In this document: positions 23,829 to 32,363 of the stretch, piece by piece | Numbering within the stretch: the first letter of the stretch is position 1 | How the letters are laid out: each line of letters starts with the position of its first letter | Source: Sporosarcina aquimarina | GTDB lineage: Bacteria; Bacillota; Bacilli; Bacillales_A; Planococcaceae | Assembly (NCBI RefSeq): GCF_023715615.1 | Contig: NZ_JAMBOM010000001.1 | Location: 744,001-808,000, forward strand | Direction: 5' to 3' | Length of the DNA: 64,000 nt | Translations under genes and position numbers: made by a program | The notes under the pieces: model-generated | Database searches by the model: none | What the model saw: the letters and a program-made list of their open reading frames with translations, nothing else | Told to the model about the DNA's origin: nothing

Positions 23829-25205
23829 ATGGCACAATTTCATTTAAACCCGAACTCGATTCAAGAAGTTCTGGAAACTCACGATGAGGATGTTATTGTT
23901 ACAAATCACGAGGGAATTATCATGAAAGCTACACGGATTAGCGGTCACAGATATGGATTAGAAGCGGAAGATTTAATAGGGAAGTCAGTATATGAATTAG
24001 AAAAGGAAGGAATATTTACTCCTGCAGTTACACCATTAGTTTTAAAACAGAAGAAGAAAATCGTCACGATTCAGAAAACAGCATCGGGTTCAAAAATTTT
24101 AATCACAGGAATGCCGTTTTTTGATTACAACGGGGAAGTCGATTATGTCATTAGCTATTCCTATGATGTGTCTGAGTTACTCGTAATCCAGGATTATATG
24201 AAAGAAATTGAATATGAAATGGCAAAAGTGCAAGAAGAAGTACAGCATTTACGTAGACAAATGTTTACTGCTTCTGAATATATAATGCGAAGTAAGTGTA
24301 CGCAGGAAGCCTTTTCAACTGCACGACGTGTTGCTTCTCTTGATGTACCTGTCGTCATATATGGAGAACTAGGAACAGGAAAGACAACGATTGCGAAAGA
24401 AATGCATAAAGAGAGTATGCGAAGTAATGGGCCATTCATTGAACTCGATTGTGCAACCATTCCTGAATCCATATTTTTAAAAGAACTTGTAGGTGAACAA
24501 TCAAGTGACACTATCACAGTGCCTGGCCTTCTAAGCATCGCGGAGGGAGGTACCTTCTTTCTGAAAAATGTCGATAGAATGTCGCTTCATTTGCAATCGA
24601 AAATTACAAAAATTTTCAAAGAGGAACGTTTTCAACCTCTTGGGTGTGAATTCTCGATCCCATTACATGTAAGAATAATATGTTCCTCGGAGACGGATTT
24701 ACAGCAAGCAGTTAGTGAAAAAAAGTTTATGGGAGAGTTATATTACTTACTCAATATCGTTCCTATTACCTTAAAACCCTTACGAGAACGTATTGAAGAT
24801 ATAAGCGCTCTTATTTCGCATTTTCTTCAAACCTTCTCGGCAAAATATAAGACGGGAAAAATGATGACTGACCTCGTCTTTACTCAACTATTGCAATTTG
24901 AGTGGAGAGGCAATATTCAAGAACTTCGTCATGTCATTGAACGATTAGTTGTTCATAGTGTTGGCGATGTTATCGATCTTCATGATTTGCCGCATGAATA
25001 TAGATTGCCTGAAGATAACTTTTCAGACTTCACTTTGGACGGTGAAACACTGCCGGTCATTCTTGAACAAGTAGAAATGCAAATACTTAATAGGGCGAAG
25101 AAACGATACAAAACAACGACTGAAATGGCAAGGATTCTAGGAATAAGTCAGCCCTCTGTGGTTCGAAAGCTGAAGAAATATACACAGACAGAAGAAAAAA
25201 TATAA
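23829..25205 (+). CDS. PAS-AAA+ regulator of the NtrC family, lacking GAFTGA and Walker B acids
   Basis: 458 residues from the ATG at 23829, preceded by AAAGGAGA; an in-frame ATG 15 bases earlier lies before that site. A PAS domain (about 12-115) and a linker coil lead to an AAA+ domain with Walker A GELGTGKT (about 179). Where NtrC-type activators have GAFTGA this protein reads ELVGEQSSDTITVPGLL, and Walker B reads FFLKNVD instead of LFLDEI. It keeps FEWRGNIQELRHVIERLV and a Fis-type helix-turn-helix (TTTEMARILGISQPSVVRKL). It probably cannot remodel sigma-54 and may act like TyrR at sigma-A promoters. It lies directly before the aminotransferase operon. Confidence 0.85.
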   Translation: MAQFHLNPNSIQEVLETHDEDVIVTNHEGIIMKATRISGHRYGLEAEDLIGKSVYELEKEGIFTPAVTPLVLKQKKKIVTIQKTASGSKILITGMPFFDYNGEVDYVISYSYDVSELLVIQDYMKEIEYEMAKVQEEVQHLRRQMFTASEYIMRSKCTQEAFSTARRVASLDVPVVIYGELGTGKTTIAKEMHKESMRSNGPFIELDCATIPESIFLKELVGEQSSDTITVPGLLSIAEGGTFFLKNVDRMSLHLQSKITKIFKEERFQPLGCEFSIPLHVRIICSSETDLQQAVSEKKFMGELYYLLNIVPITLKPLRERIEDISALISHFLQTFSAKYKTGKMMTDLVFTQLLQFEWRGNIQELRHVIERLVVHSVGDVIDLHDLPHEYRLPEDNFSDFTLDGETLPVILEQVEMQILNRAKKRYKTTTEMARILGISQPSVVRKLKKYTQTEEKI

Positions 25206-25212
25206 AAATACA

Positions 25213-25241
25213 TTGAATAAAAATCCGTTTTAGTCTATATT
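25213..25241 (+). promoter_or_regulatory. Sigma-A-type promoter of the aminotransferase operon
   Basis: TTGAAT (25213-25218), a spacer of exactly 17 and TATATT (25236-25241). No -24/-12 element (TGGCAC-N5-TTGC) is visible in the gap, consistent with the regulator's missing sigma-54 contact motif. Confidence 0.55.
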
Positions 25242-25285
25242 TATACGATTAGATATTAGAACAGATAGTATTAGGAGGTCATTTT

Positions 25286-26605
25286 ATGCAAAAACAAACT
25301 AACGCCCAGGGAGACTGGGTTCAAATGGTTGACTCAATTGGTAACTTTTTAGCACCTAGTATGGCAAAAGATCATCCGAACTTGCCAGTGAAAAGTGCAG
25401 AAGGTTGCTACTACTACGGTGTGGATGGCAGAGAGTATTTAGATTTCACTTCAGGGATTGCAGTTGAAAACGTTGGCCACCGGCATCCGAAAGTTGTGCA
25501 GGCCATTAAAGATAGTGCGGATCATTTAGTTCACGGACCGTCTGGCGTCATTATATATGAATCGATTTTAAAGTTGGCTGCGGAGCTGCAAAAAGTATTG
25601 CCTCCAAACCTTGATAATTTCTTTTTTGCGAACAGTGGAACAGAAGCGATTGAAGGAGCACTCAAGCTTGCAAAATATGTTACGAAGCGACCATATGTTG
25701 TTTCCTTTACAGGGTGTTTTCATGGACGTTCGATTGGAGCGCTCAGTGTTACAACCTCGAAGAGTAAATATCGAAAACACCTTCAACCTTCATGGCTTGC
25801 CTACCAGTTGCCCTATGCACTTCCAGATTATCTACCTGAAGGAGAGGATCCAGATGTGTATTTCGCTGAAAAACTAGAACGGGATACGAAGGAACTGTTT
25901 AGTCATCAAGTTGATCCGGAAGAAGTTGCATGCATGATCATCGAACCGATCCTCGGTGAAGGTGGTTATATCATTCCTCCTGCATCGTGGCTGAAAAAAA
26001 TTAGGGAAATCTGTGACCGCCACGGGATTTTACTAATCTTTGATGAAGTTCAAACTGGATTCGGGCGTACCGGAAATTGGTTTGCGGCTCAAACATTCGA
26101 CGTAACACCGGATATAATGGCGGTGGCGAAAGGGATTGGTGCAGGCTTACCACTCAGTGCAACGATTGCTTCAAAAGAATTGATGGATCAATGGCCACTA
26201 GGAGCACATGGTACCACGTTTGGTGGAAATCCAATTGCATGTTCTGCAGCACTTGCTTCATTAGAAATCATTAAAGAAGAGAAATTACTGGAGAACGCCC
26301 AAAAGATGGGTGCCTATGCAATGGCAAAGCTACTTGAGATGAAGGAAGAATCATCTATCGTTCGGGATGTACGGGGAGTCGGACTAATGATTGGCATCGA
26401 ATTAGGTGATCCGAAAACAGGAATTGCCTCTGGGGAAGTAGTAATGGAAGTTCTCGACAAGTGTTTGGCTGACGGTGTTTTGTTCTATCTTTGTGGGAAT
26501 TCGGGTGAAGTAATTCGAATGATTCCGCCACTTACAATCACAAAGGATCAAATTGATAAAGGTATTGATGTATTGAAGACTGCCATTCAATCAGTTTCAA
26601 ACTAA
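25286..26605 (+). CDS. Class III aminotransferase (4-aminobutyrate/ornithine type)
   Basis: 439 residues, AGGAGG site before the ATG. Fold-type I PLP enzyme: [18 protein letters not shown] binds the cofactor phosphate, [18 protein letters not shown] and [18 protein letters not shown] surround the ring, and the Schiff-base Lys is in [33 protein letters not shown] closes the site. The closest well-known groups are GABA aminotransferases and related omega-amino acid enzymes; the precise substrate is not fixed by the sequence. It heads a unit with a YjiH-type membrane protein 15 bp downstream, and probably the 2-hydroxyacid oxidase. Confidence 0.9.
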   Translation: MQKQTNAQGDWVQMVDSIGNFLAPSMAKDHPNLPVKSAEGCYYYGVDGREYLDFTSGIAVENVGHRHPKVVQAIKDSADHLVHGPSGVIIYESILKLAAELQKVLPPNLDNFFFANSGTEAIEGALKLAKYVTKRPYVVSFTGCFHGRSIGALSVTTSKSKYRKHLQPSWLAYQLPYALPDYLPEGEDPDVYFAEKLERDTKELFSHQVDPEEVACMIIEPILGEGGYIIPPASWLKKIREICDRHGILLIFDEVQTGFGRTGNWFAAQTFDVTPDIMAVAKGIGAGLPLSATIASKELMDQWPLGAHGTTFGGNPIACSAALASLEIIKEEKLLENAQKMGAYAMAKLLEMKEESSIVRDVRGVGLMIGIELGDPKTGIASGEVVMEVLDKCLADGVLFYLCGNSGEVIRMIPPLTITKDQIDKGIDVLKTAIQSVSN

Positions 26606-26620
26606 AAGGGGGGGAAAGCC

Positions 26621-27991
26621 ATGTCTGTTGCGTTCAAAGGGGAGAACACTAGCTCTAAAAGTGCTGTTTGGAAGTTTTTGATTCCATCACTTATTGGTAT
26701 ATCACTATTTTTAGTACCGATCAAAATGAATGGGGAAGTTACAATCGGGGTTGGGGTTCTCGCATCGATGCTTCTTAAAGGAGCTGGGGATTATATTCCT
26801 CACTTCATATTGATACTGTTAGGCGTTACAGTTGCATTCACACTTTTAACAGTCATATTTAAGCCGTCAGTGATTGTCAACCGACCATTTTTTAAAAACG
26901 TATTCCTAGTCGGTTGGTTCGGTATTACAACTCGAGTATTCGGTCTGGCGGTTGGAGTTATGGCTTTCTTTAAGATTGGACCAGAGTTCATTGCTTCTCG
27001 TAACACGGGTGGGGTCGTGTTATATGACTTAGCTCCAGTTTTATTGACATGGTTCTTGTTTGCAGGGATTCTACTTCCACTCTTAGTTGAATTTGGTCTC
27101 ATGGAGTTTGTCGGTGCTTTGCTGAAGAAAATTATGCGGCCGTTATTTACACTACCTGGCCGTTCATCCATTGATACCATGGCATCATGGATGGGAGCGG
27201 GGACAGTTGGTGTGTTAGTGACGATGAAACAATATGATGAGGGATATTATACGAAACGGGAAGCAGCTGTCATTGCGACTACGTTTTCAATTGCTTCGGT
27301 GGCATTTTCGCTGGTAGTCGCAAACGTTGCGAATATCGGTCACATGTTTGTTCCATTTTATATTACTGTTTCTATTGCAAGTGTAATCGCAGCAATCATT
27401 ATGCCTCGTATTCCACCGTTGTCCCGTAAGGAGGATACGTATTATGAGCCAGTAGGTCAAAGAATCGATGAAATCCAACCTGAAGGTGTTTCTAATATCC
27501 AATGGGGATGGAGACAGGCATTGGATAAGGCAAGTACTGCAAAAAGTCCAATGGGATTAGCGAAGGATGGTATTCAGACAGTATTAGATATCTGGTTAGG
27601 TTTAATTCCACTTGTAATGAGTCTGGGTGCACTTGCACTAATTGTTGCTGAATTCACACCAGTTTTTAGCATCATTTCGTATCCTCTTGTCCCGATATTA
27701 GAACTTATGCAATTACCACAAGCGGCTGAAGCAGCACCGACGATGTTAGTCGGATTTGCAGACATGTTTTTACCTGCAGTAATCGGAGGATCGATTGACG
27801 CAGAAATTACACGGTTCGTTGTAGCAGCACTTTCGTTAACACAATTAGTCTACATGTCTGAAATTGGAATTCTTATATTACGTTCAAATATTCCAGTATC
27901 AATTGTTGATCTGTTTATTATCTTTCTAGAGCGCACGATTATAACGTTGCCGATTATTGTGCTGATTGCACACCTATTCATCTTTAACTAA
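26621..27991 (+). CDS. YjiH-family membrane protein (nucleoside-recognition/gate domain)
   Basis: 456 residues with about ten membrane helices. Paired gate-like segments are visible: LVEFGLMEFVGALLKKIMRP followed by LFTLPGRSSIDTMASWMGAG, and later ADMFLPAVIGGSIDAEITRF. These mark the YjiH group of gate-domain proteins, considered transporters of unknown substrates. It lies 15 bp after the aminotransferase and ends at a terminator. Import of the amino acid used by that enzyme is a fair inference from context. Confidence 0.85.
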   Translation: MSVAFKGENTSSKSAVWKFLIPSLIGISLFLVPIKMNGEVTIGVGVLASMLLKGAGDYIPHFILILLGVTVAFTLLTVIFKPSVIVNRPFFKNVFLVGWFGITTRVFGLAVGVMAFFKIGPEFIASRNTGGVVLYDLAPVLLTWFLFAGILLPLLVEFGLMEFVGALLKKIMRPLFTLPGRSSIDTMASWMGAGTVGVLVTMKQYDEGYYTKREAAVIATTFSIASVAFSLVVANVANIGHMFVPFYITVSIASVIAAIIMPRIPPLSRKEDTYYEPVGQRIDEIQPEGVSNIQWGWRQALDKASTAKSPMGLAKDGIQTVLDIWLGLIPLVMSLGALALIVAEFTPVFSIISYPLVPILELMQLPQAAEAAPTMLVGFADMFLPAVIGGSIDAEITRFVVAALSLTQLVYMSEIGILILRSNIPVSIVDLFIIFLERTIITLPIIVLIAHLFIFN

Positions 27992-27997
27992 TAAAAT

Positions 27998-28047
27998 AAG
28001 CTTTATCGGCCCAGTTGGAAGTTGAGCTGAGTGCGATAAAGCTTTTT
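27998..28047 (+). terminator. Terminator after the YjiH-type gene
   Basis: AAGCTTTATCG (27998-28008) pairs perfectly with CGATAAAGCTT (28034-28044), followed by Ts. The long loop may make it partial, letting some transcripts reach the oxidase gene. Confidence 0.75.
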
Positions 28048-28076
28048 AATCTTCATTCAAAAAGGGGAGTAGGAAA

Positions 28077-29192
28077 ATGATTACTACAGCAGAAATACAA
28101 CCGGTGTTTGAAAACGTGTTAGAACGAAAAGCATACGAAAAGATTCGCAGAGAAGCGTTCGATTACATAGCTAGAGGTGCGGGCATTGAAGCAACGATGA
28201 AAGAGAACCTTCAAGTTTTTTCAAAGTGGAAAATCAGGCCGCGCGTTTTGCGAAATGTTACCAAAATAGATCTGTCATGTACTGTTTTCAATGAAAAGCT
28301 GTCTTCGCCGATTCTGTTCGCACCTATTGGAGTACAGCGTATTGCTCACCCAGAAGGAGAATTAGCCTCAGCAAGAGCAGCTAAAGCAGTAAATATCCCA
28401 TTTGTCGTCAGCAGTGCATCATCTTTTTCGATGGAAGAGATTACGAATGAGTTAGGGGATGGTTCACGTTGGTTTCAGCTATATTGTTCGCTTGAGGATT
28501 CGATAACAAGGAGCCTCGTGCAGCGAGCTGAAGCGAATGGCTATTCTGCAATTGTCGTCACTGTAGACACTCCGATATTGGGCATTCGTGAAACGGATGC
28601 TCACAATCAATATTCCCCATTAGAAGAAGGAGAAGGGTGTGGGAATTATTTAACTGACCCCGCATTTTGTGCATTACTAGAACATTCACCTGAGGAAGAT
28701 ATGGAAGCGGCTTTACAAAAACAAATTGACATTATCGACCAGCCAGGACTCGATTGGAATGAGCTCAAGAAAGTTCGGGAGATGACGAATTTACCGATTT
28801 TGTTGAAAGGAATTTTACATCCTGAAGATGCAAAGTTAGCCCTTGAGCACAATATTGATGGTATTATCGTTTCTAATCATGGCGGAAGACAGTTAGACCA
28901 GTGTATGGCTTCATTAGATGCCTTACCCGATATAAAACAAATCGTACAAGACCGTATTCCGATTTTACTAGATAGTGGAATCCGAACAGGGGGCGATGTA
29001 TTCAAAGCACTCGCACTAGGTGCAGACGCAGTCTTATTAGGTCGCCCACTCATCTATGGACTAGCTATTAGTGGAGAAGAAGGAGTAAAACAAGTAGTTC
29101 AGAAAATTCTTCACGAACTCGAAATCTCCATGGCGTTAGCAGGAGTTCGAACAATTTCAGAAATCAATTCTGATTTTCTCTTTAAGGGTTAG
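28077..29192 (+). CDS. FMN-dependent 2-hydroxyacid oxidase/dehydrogenase (lactate oxidase-like)
   Basis: 371 residues, GGGGAG site before the ATG. A TIM-barrel of the FMN_dh family: IRPRVLRNVTKIDLSCTVF, FAPIGVQRIAHPEGELASAR, WFQLYCSLEDS, VTVDTPILGIRETDAHNQY, LPILLKGILHPEDAK, the catalytic His and Arg in SNHGGRQLD (about residue 267), LDSGIRTGGDVFKALALGAD and LGRPLIYGLA. It oxidises an L-2-hydroxyacid to the 2-oxoacid, passing electrons to oxygen or another acceptor. Context with an aminotransferase suggests a catabolic role. The exact substrate cannot be read. Confidence 0.9.
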   Translation: MITTAEIQPVFENVLERKAYEKIRREAFDYIARGAGIEATMKENLQVFSKWKIRPRVLRNVTKIDLSCTVFNEKLSSPILFAPIGVQRIAHPEGELASARAAKAVNIPFVVSSASSFSMEEITNELGDGSRWFQLYCSLEDSITRSLVQRAEANGYSAIVVTVDTPILGIRETDAHNQYSPLEEGEGCGNYLTDPAFCALLEHSPEEDMEAALQKQIDIIDQPGLDWNELKKVREMTNLPILLKGILHPEDAKLALEHNIDGIIVSNHGGRQLDQCMASLDALPDIKQIVQDRIPILLDSGIRTGGDVFKALALGADAVLLGRPLIYGLAISGEEGVKQVVQKILHELEISMALAGVRTISEINSDFLFKG

Positions 29193-29249
29193 ATGAGAAG
29201 TCTTTTATACCACGAAAGATTAGCGAAGTCGCTAAATAATAGAAGCTCC

Positions 29250-29385
29250 GTTGTTTGAAGTGGAAGATCGCGACTCCGGAGGGATACAAAAGGAAACAAC
29301 CTAAGTTCGCCGCATCGTCGGCAACGGTTGCATGACCTACATACTGTAGGCCAGCGTCCATCTGAAACGTAAATCAACACCGTTT
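29250..29385. repeat. Degenerate copy of a common Bacillales intergenic repeat
   Basis: CGCGACTCCGGAGGGA and, further on, AGCGTCCATCTGAAACG with AAATCAAC recall the two ends of an intergenic repeat that I remember as frequent in Bacillaceae and Planococcaceae (GCGACTCCTGCGGGA ... GTCTGAAACGGAAATCAAC). The middle is poorly preserved. From memory only; not compared with a database. Confidence 0.4.
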
Positions 29386-29411
29386 AATCACCCATAATAA
29401 TTAACCAATTT

Positions 29412-29468
29412 AAAAAGCTGTCCCAAAAAGTCAATTCATGACCTTTTGAGGCAGCTTCTTTTTTTATT
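29412..29468. terminator. Bidirectional terminator between the oxidase and qox operons
   Basis: AAGCTGTCCCAAAAAGTCA pairs with TGACCTTTTGAGGCAGCTT with few mismatches, followed by eight Ts on the + strand. It lies five bases after the qoxD stop on the minus strand. Confidence 0.75.
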
Positions 29469-29472
29469 AACC

Positions 29473-29763
29473 TTATTTAACCATATAGCCCCAACGCATT
29501 GCGAACAATGTCCCGAAAATCGTGACGAGTCCAACAAACAAGGCGTAAAGGATATTCAAATACAGCGTCTTGCTCTCTGCATTTTCTTTCACGTGCATGA
29601 ACAGGAACAGTTGCAATCCTGCTTGTACAAGAGCTGTAACAACGAGAATCGTCATTCCTGCAGCAAATGATAAGTCAAAAAGTACTGCTACAAGTGCTAC
29701 AAGTGATAGTAATAGGGAGAATAAGAATCCCATGACGTGCTGTGCTGGAAAAAGTTGTTTCAT
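29473..29763 (-). CDS. qoxD: Quinol oxidase subunit IV
   Basis: 96 residues with three helices (HVMGFLFSLLLSLVALVAVL; TILVVTALVQAGLQLFLFMH; ILYALFVGLVTIFGTLFAMR), the COX4_pro layout. HVKENAESKTLYL lies in a loop. It is the last gene of the qox operon, one base after qoxC, with GAAAGGA upstream. It is a small membrane subunit without cofactors that helps assemble the aa3-600-type oxidase. Confidence 0.9.
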   Translation of the reverse strand: MKQLFPAQHVMGFLFSLLLSLVALVAVLFDLSFAAGMTILVVTALVQAGLQLFLFMHVKENAESKTLYLNILYALFVGLVTIFGTLFAMRWGYMVK

Positions 29764-29764
29764 C

Positions 29765-30361
29765 TTACATCAGTCCTTTCAAGTAGACGAAGCTGAAAAT
29801 GAAAATCCAAACAACGTCAAGAAAGTGCCAATACAAGGAGAAGATGAACGACTTATTCGTAGTTTCTGGTGTAAAGCCGCGCTTTTTGATTTGTAGTAAA
29901 ATCGAGCCACCCCAGAGGAGACCAAATGTTACGTGCAATCCGTGTGTTCCAAGTAGTGTGAAGAGGGCAGATAGGAATCCGCTTGTCTGAATTGTTGCGC
30001 CTTCACCGACGTAAGTCACGAATTCATAAACTTCAACACCAAGGAAAGCAGCACCAAGAACAAGTGTGATGCCGAAGAACGTCATCATTGGTTTTTTCAA
30101 TCCAAGGCGCATCGCATGTACACCGAGACCAATCGTGAAACTACTAGACAAGAGAAGAATCGTTTCAATCATGACCGGACTTAGATGGAACAAATCAGAT
30201 GCAGTAGGTCCGACATTCGTATTGCCTTGTAGTGTGAAATACACTGCAAAAAGAGTAGAGAAGAGGGCGATTTCCGCCCCCAGGAAGATCCAGAATCCAA
30301 GGATTTTCATTTTGTTTTCATCGGTACTATATTCCATTGGTACTGAGTGATCAATTTTCAT
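29765..30361 (-). CDS. qoxC: Quinol oxidase subunit III
   Basis: 198 residues from the ATG at 30361, preceded by GAGGTGAAC inside the end of qoxB; an upstream extension has no ribosome site. Five helices, with KILGFWIFLGAEIALFSTLF, VEVYEFVTYVGEGATIQTSG and LGTHGLHVTFGLLWG as in heme-copper oxidase subunit III. It overlaps the qoxB 3' end by 11 bp, indicating coupled translation. It stabilises subunit I in the membrane complex. Confidence 0.93.
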   Translation of the reverse strand: MKIDHSVPMEYSTDENKMKILGFWIFLGAEIALFSTLFAVYFTLQGNTNVGPTASDLFHLSPVMIETILLLSSSFTIGLGVHAMRLGLKKPMMTFFGITLVLGAAFLGVEVYEFVTYVGEGATIQTSGFLSALFTLLGTHGLHVTFGLLWGGSILLQIKKRGFTPETTNKSFIFSLYWHFLDVVWIFIFSFVYLKGLM

Positions 30362-32300
30362 GCTGTTCACCTCGCAATGCTTTTTCTGTTCGTTCGATTT
30401 CTTCCACAGAAATGTAGTGTCCATGATCTTTTTCGAAAGTGCGGTAAGCTAGCGTACCTAAAATCACAACTCCGAATACGATGGCAGGAATCCACCAACT
30501 AAATACCATGAAGAAGCCCCAGAAGAAGAACGCAGCCCCCATGATAATTGGAACACCACTGTTATTTGGCATGTGAATTGGTTCGTACTTACCAGTCGCC
30601 AGTGGTTTTCCTTCTTTCTTGGAGAACCAATGAGCATCTAATCGATCCACAGTAGGGATCAATGCAAAGTTGTATTCTGGAACTGGGCTGTGAGTGCTCC
30701 ATTCAAGTGAGCGAGCATCCCATGGATCGCCATTCGTATCGCGAGGACTATAACGCACACTGTAGTAAATATTGTATACGAGAATGATGAAACCGACAGT
30801 AAGACCTAATGCGCCTACCATAGAGACCATGTTAAGAGCTCCATAGCCTGTACTTTCGGAATACGTATACATACGGCGTGTCATTCCGTTCAATCCAAGG
30901 ATGAACAGTGGGAAGAACGTTACGTTAAAGCTAACTGTGATAAACCAGAATGCCCATTTTCCTAATTTTTCGTTCAGGCGGAAACCAAACACTTTAGGGA
31001 ACCAGAAATGGAACCCGGCGATGACCGCAAATACTGTACCTGGTATCAGTACATAGTGGAAGTGAGCAACTAAGAACATTGTATTGTGATACTGATAGTC
31101 AGCACTTGCCATCGCAAGCATGACACCTGTTACTCCACCAATGGTGAAGATTGGAATGAACGCAAGTGAATACAACATAGGTGTCGTAAAGCTGATCTTA
31201 CCTTTACGTAACGTGAACAACCAGTTGAATATTTTCACTCCAGTTGGTATTGCTATGGCCATCGTTGTAATTGAGAACACACTATTAACCATTACGCCAT
31301 GACCCATTGTATAGAAGTGGTGGGCCCAAACGACGAAGGATAGCAGTGAAATTGCAACCATACTGACAACCATCGATTTATAACCGTAGAGGTTCTTGCG
31401 TGCAAATGCGGAAATGATTTCACTGTATATACCGAATGCTGGTAAAACTACAATATACACTTCAGGATGGCCCCAAACCCAGAACAGGTTAGCCCAAAGC
31501 ATGTCCATACCGCCACTTTGCATGGCGAAGAACTGCGTGCCAAACTGACGATCGAGTGTCATCAATGCAAGTGCCACTGTCAAAACAGGGAATGCAAACA
31601 CGATAATGACATTAGTGATCAAGACTGACCATGTAAACATCGGCATTTTCATGAGTGTCATACCAGGTGCACGCATTTTCAGAATCGTTACCAAGAAGTT
31701 AATTCCCGTTAACAGTGTACCTATACCTGCAATTTGAAGAGCGATTGCATAATAGTTATTCCCGACAGTCGGGCTGAACTCTAGACTTGCAAGTGGGAAG
31801 TACGCAGACCAACCAGCATCTGGTGAACCACCGATAACGAACGAAATATTGAAAAGCATAGCTCCAGAGAAGAATAACCAGAAGCTAACTGCATTTAATC
31901 GAGGAAATGCAACGTCGCGTGCTCCAATTTGAAGAGGAATCACAACGTTCATTAATCCGATGATGAATGGCATCGCCATAAACAGAATCATAATAACCCC
32001 GTGTGTTGTAAAAATCTCATTGTAATGCTGACCGTCTAGCAATCCATTATCAGGAACTGCTGTCTGAGCACGCATTAGGAGTGCATCAACACCTCCGCGG
32101 AATAGCATCAGTAGTGCAGCAAGAATGTACATGACTCCGATTTTCTTGTGATCAACCGTAGTTAACCAGTTCGTCCAAAGCCAATTCCATTTTTTAAAGT
32201 ATGTGAGCGCAATCGGTATTGCGAGAGATACCACAACAATACTTACCATCGCTGCGTAAATCATCGGTTCCCCGGTTACGAAAAATTCGTCCCATTTCAT
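30351..32300 (-). CDS. qoxB: Quinol oxidase subunit I (heme-copper)
   Basis: 649 residues, about 14 helices. Low-spin and high-spin haem and Cu(B) ligands are visible: TTHGVIMILFM, the cross-linked pair in WVWGHPEVYIVVLPAFG, VWAHHFYTMG, and the late HTMFLVAHFHYVLIPG. It reduces O2 to water with electrons from menaquinol and pumps protons. The length and C-terminal extension match QoxB rather than CtaD. The start follows GAAAGGAG. It lies in the operon qoxABCD. Confidence 0.96.
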   Translation of the reverse strand: MKWDEFFVTGEPMIYAAMVSIVVVSLAIPIALTYFKKWNWLWTNWLTTVDHKKIGVMYILAALLMLFRGGVDALLMRAQTAVPDNGLLDGQHYNEIFTTHGVIMILFMAMPFIIGLMNVVIPLQIGARDVAFPRLNAVSFWLFFSGAMLFNISFVIGGSPDAGWSAYFPLASLEFSPTVGNNYYAIALQIAGIGTLLTGINFLVTILKMRAPGMTLMKMPMFTWSVLITNVIIVFAFPVLTVALALMTLDRQFGTQFFAMQSGGMDMLWANLFWVWGHPEVYIVVLPAFGIYSEIISAFARKNLYGYKSMVVSMVAISLLSFVVWAHHFYTMGHGVMVNSVFSITTMAIAIPTGVKIFNWLFTLRKGKISFTTPMLYSLAFIPIFTIGGVTGVMLAMASADYQYHNTMFLVAHFHYVLIPGTVFAVIAGFHFWFPKVFGFRLNEKLGKWAFWFITVSFNVTFFPLFILGLNGMTRRMYTYSESTGYGALNMVSMVGALGLTVGFIILVYNIYYSVRYSPRDTNGDPWDARSLEWSTHSPVPEYNFALIPTVDRLDAHWFSKKEGKPLATGKYEPIHMPNNSGVPIIMGAAFFFWGFFMVFSWWIPAIVFGVVILGTLAYRTFEKDHGHYISVEEIERTEKALRGEQHEN

Positions 32301-32363
32301 ATCATTGAACTCCTTTCGTTTGTAAAGTAAGTGAATGGAAGGTTGGATTTGCTAGGCATGCAC

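Noticed and set aside
25206-25285. Sigma-54 promoter for the aminotransferase operon
   Set aside because: No TGGCAC-N5-TTGC element is present; a sigma-A promoter fits instead.
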